Below are positions 13,791 through 15,207 of a stretch of DNA of 15,207 nt, piece after piece. The notes under the pieces were generated by a model. It saw only the letters and a list, made by a program, of their open reading frames with translations. It searched no databases and was not told the origin of the DNA. Position 1 is the first letter of the stretch. The number at the start of each line of letters is the position of its first letter. The DNA is from an uncultured Ruminococcus sp. Its GTDB lineage: Bacteria > Bacillota > Clostridia > Oscillospirales > Acutalibacteraceae. The DNA is taken from assembly GCA_902772755.1 (NCBI GenBank), contig CACYCD010000189.1, positions 1 through 15,207 on the forward strand, in the 5' to 3' direction. The position numbers and the translations under genes are program-made.

Positions 13791-15207
13791 TTATTCAGCT
13801 ATCAGTGATACTCCCGTCATTTCCTCAGGCTGGGGAACTCCGAGTATCTCCAGCATTGTGGGAGCGATGTCGCAGAGTCTGCCGCCCTTTTCACGCAGAC
13901 GGCTGCACTTGGGATAGTTGACAACGCAGAACGGCACGGGGTTGGTGGTGTGAGCCGTAAACGGTGAACCGTCAGCCTCATACATCTTGTCGGCGTTTCC
14001 GTGGTCGGCGGTGATGAGGGCAACTCCGCCCATCTCAGTGATCGCATCAACTACCTTGCCCACGCAGGTATCAACGGCTTCAACAGCTTTGACTGCAGCG
14101 TCAAACACACCTGTGTGACCTACCATATCACAGTTTGCAAAGTTGAGAATGATCATATCATACTCACCGCTCTTAATAGCGTCAACCAGCTTGTCAGTCA
14201 CCTCATAAGCACTCATCTCGGGCTGGAGGTCGTATGTAGCAACAGCAGGAGATTTTACGAGTATTCTGTCCTCGTTCTCATACTGCTTCTCAACACCGCC
14301 GTTAAAGAAGAAGGTGACGTGTGCATATTTTTCGGTTTCTGCTATTCTGAGCTGTTTCATACCGAGGTTTGAAACGTACTCGCCTATCGTATTGGTGAGC
14401 TTCTGCGGCTTGAAGGCTATGTCAACATTCGGCATAGCCGCATCGTACTGGGTCATACAAACATAGTTGAGCGGGAAGAAGCCGTTTCTTCTTTCAAAAC
14501 CGCTGAAATCCTTGTCAACTAAGGTTCTTGTGATCTCTCTTGCACGGTCGGGACGGAAGTTGAAGAATACAACGGAGTCATTTGCCTTGATGGTATCTCC
14601 GCCCTTGACAACGATCGGCACGACAAATTCGTCCGTAACACCGTCATCGTAGGAAGCCTGAACACCCTCAACAGCAGAATCAGCCTCTACGCCCTCTCCG
14701 TAGACCAGAGCGGAGTAAGCCTTCTCAACTCTCTCCCAGCGGTTATCTCTGTCCATGGCGTAGTATCTGCCCATTACTGTGGCAATTTTTCCCACACCGA
14801 TCTTATCAAGCTCTGCCTCGCAGTCAATTATAAAATCCTTGGCAGACGAGGGCGGTACGTCACGTCCGTCCAAAAACGCATGAATGTATACTTTTTTAAG
14901 ACCTGACTTTTTGGCAAGCTCAACAAGTCCGTAAAGATGTGTATTGTGGGAGTGTACACCGCCGTCGGAGAGCAGTCCCATAAGGTGAAGCGAGGAGTCG
15001 TTGTCCTTGGCATTTTTAACGGCTTTCAGAAGTACTTCATTTTCAAAGAAGTCACCGTCCTGAATCGACTTGGTGATCCTGGTAAGCTCCTGATAGACGA
15101 CTCTGCCGGCTCCGATGTTTGTGTGACCTACCTCGGAGTTGCCCATCTGACCGTCGGGGAGACCTACGTCCATACCCGAAGCACCGATCTTGGTGAGGGG
15201 GTACTGA
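13791..15207 (-). CDS. gpmI: 2,3-bisphosphoglycerate-independent phosphoglycerate mutase, N-terminus cut off
   Basis: The enzyme converts 3-phosphoglycerate to 2-phosphoglycerate in glycolysis and gluconeogenesis, with two Mn2+ ions and a phosphoserine intermediate. About 471 residues are visible; the frame stays open to the right edge ([11 protein letters not shown] before the first internal Met at 15173), so that Met is not the start. By the known position of the catalytic serine (62 in the Geobacillus enzyme), about 38 residues are missing. Visible signatures are [17 protein letters not shown] with the nucleophilic serine, [25 protein letters not shown], and the metal ligands in [19 protein letters not shown] and FTAHTTNP. 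The C-terminus MTGVSLI is typical. All expected catalytic residues are present in the visible part. Confidence 0.97.
   Translation of the reverse strand, partial: QYPLTKIGASGMDVGLPDGQMGNSEVGHTNIGAGRVVYQELTRITKSIQDGDFFENEVLLKAVKNAKDNDSSLHLMGLLSDGGVHSHNTHLYGLVELAKKSGLKKVYIHAFLDGRDVPPSSAKDFIIDCEAELDKIGVGKIATVMGRYYAMDRDNRWERVEKAYSALVYGEGVEADSAVEGVQASYDDGVTDEFVVPIVVKGGDTIKANDSVVFFNFRPDRAREITRTLVDKDFSGFERRNGFFPLNYVCMTQYDAAMPNVDIAFKPQKLTNTIGEYVSNLGMKQLRIAETEKYAHVTFFFNGGVEKQYENEDRILVKSPAVATYDLQPEMSAYEVTDKLVDAIKSGEYDMIILNFANCDMVGHTGVFDAAVKAVEAVDTCVGKVVDAITEMGGVALITADHGNADKMYEADGSPFTAHTTNPVPFCVVNYPKCSRLREKGGRLCDIAPTMLEILGVPQPEEMTGVSLIAE

Overview
The window looks like the chromosome of a spore-forming, low-to-medium GC Firmicute, most likely Ruminococcus or a close relative in the Oscillospiraceae. 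The evidence is a secreted protein with a type I dockerin, the spore-coat pair SipL/SpoIVA of Clostridia, a Na+-pump decarboxylase gamma/beta pair, a CpsC/CpsD-type tyrosine kinase pair, strong GGAGG ribosome binding sites and sigma-A-like promoters. The genus is inferred from gene content, not from a marker gene.

All twelve recognised genes lie on the minus strand, so transcription runs from high to low coordinates. In that order they are: gpmI (glycolysis; its N-terminus lies beyond the right edge); a secreted dockerin protein with a probable CBM9/DOMON-like domain; a single nucleotidyltransferase-family gene; sipL-spoIVA (spore coat basement layer); oadG-oadB (Na+-translocating decarboxylase membrane part, without an alpha subunit here); cpsC-cpsD (polysaccharide co-polymerase/activator and BY-kinase); a class I/II aminotransferase; and secD-secF (protein export). 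The first 116 bases hold two terminator hairpins, one of which must serve a plus-strand gene outside the window.

The transcription units are clearly delimited. Hairpins follow gpmI, the dockerin gene, the nucleotidyltransferase, oadB, cpsD and secF. Promoters with 17-bp spacers precede the nucleotidyltransferase, oadG, cpsC, the aminotransferase and secD, and an extended -10 precedes the dockerin gene. No gene-free stretch exceeds 300 bases; the longest is about 250 bases (3979-4226).

Most of this is ordinary core genome. I found no convincing wholly new system. The points most worth a second look are: a BY-kinase with tyrosine-rich segments at both ends, the N-terminal one built from a Gly-Tyr hexanucleotide repeat, in a CpsCD pair without any visible polysaccharide genes; a terminator-like hairpin overlapping the predicted secDF transcription start; sipL and spoIVA as one transcription unit; and an orphan nucleotidyltransferase of unknown substrate.
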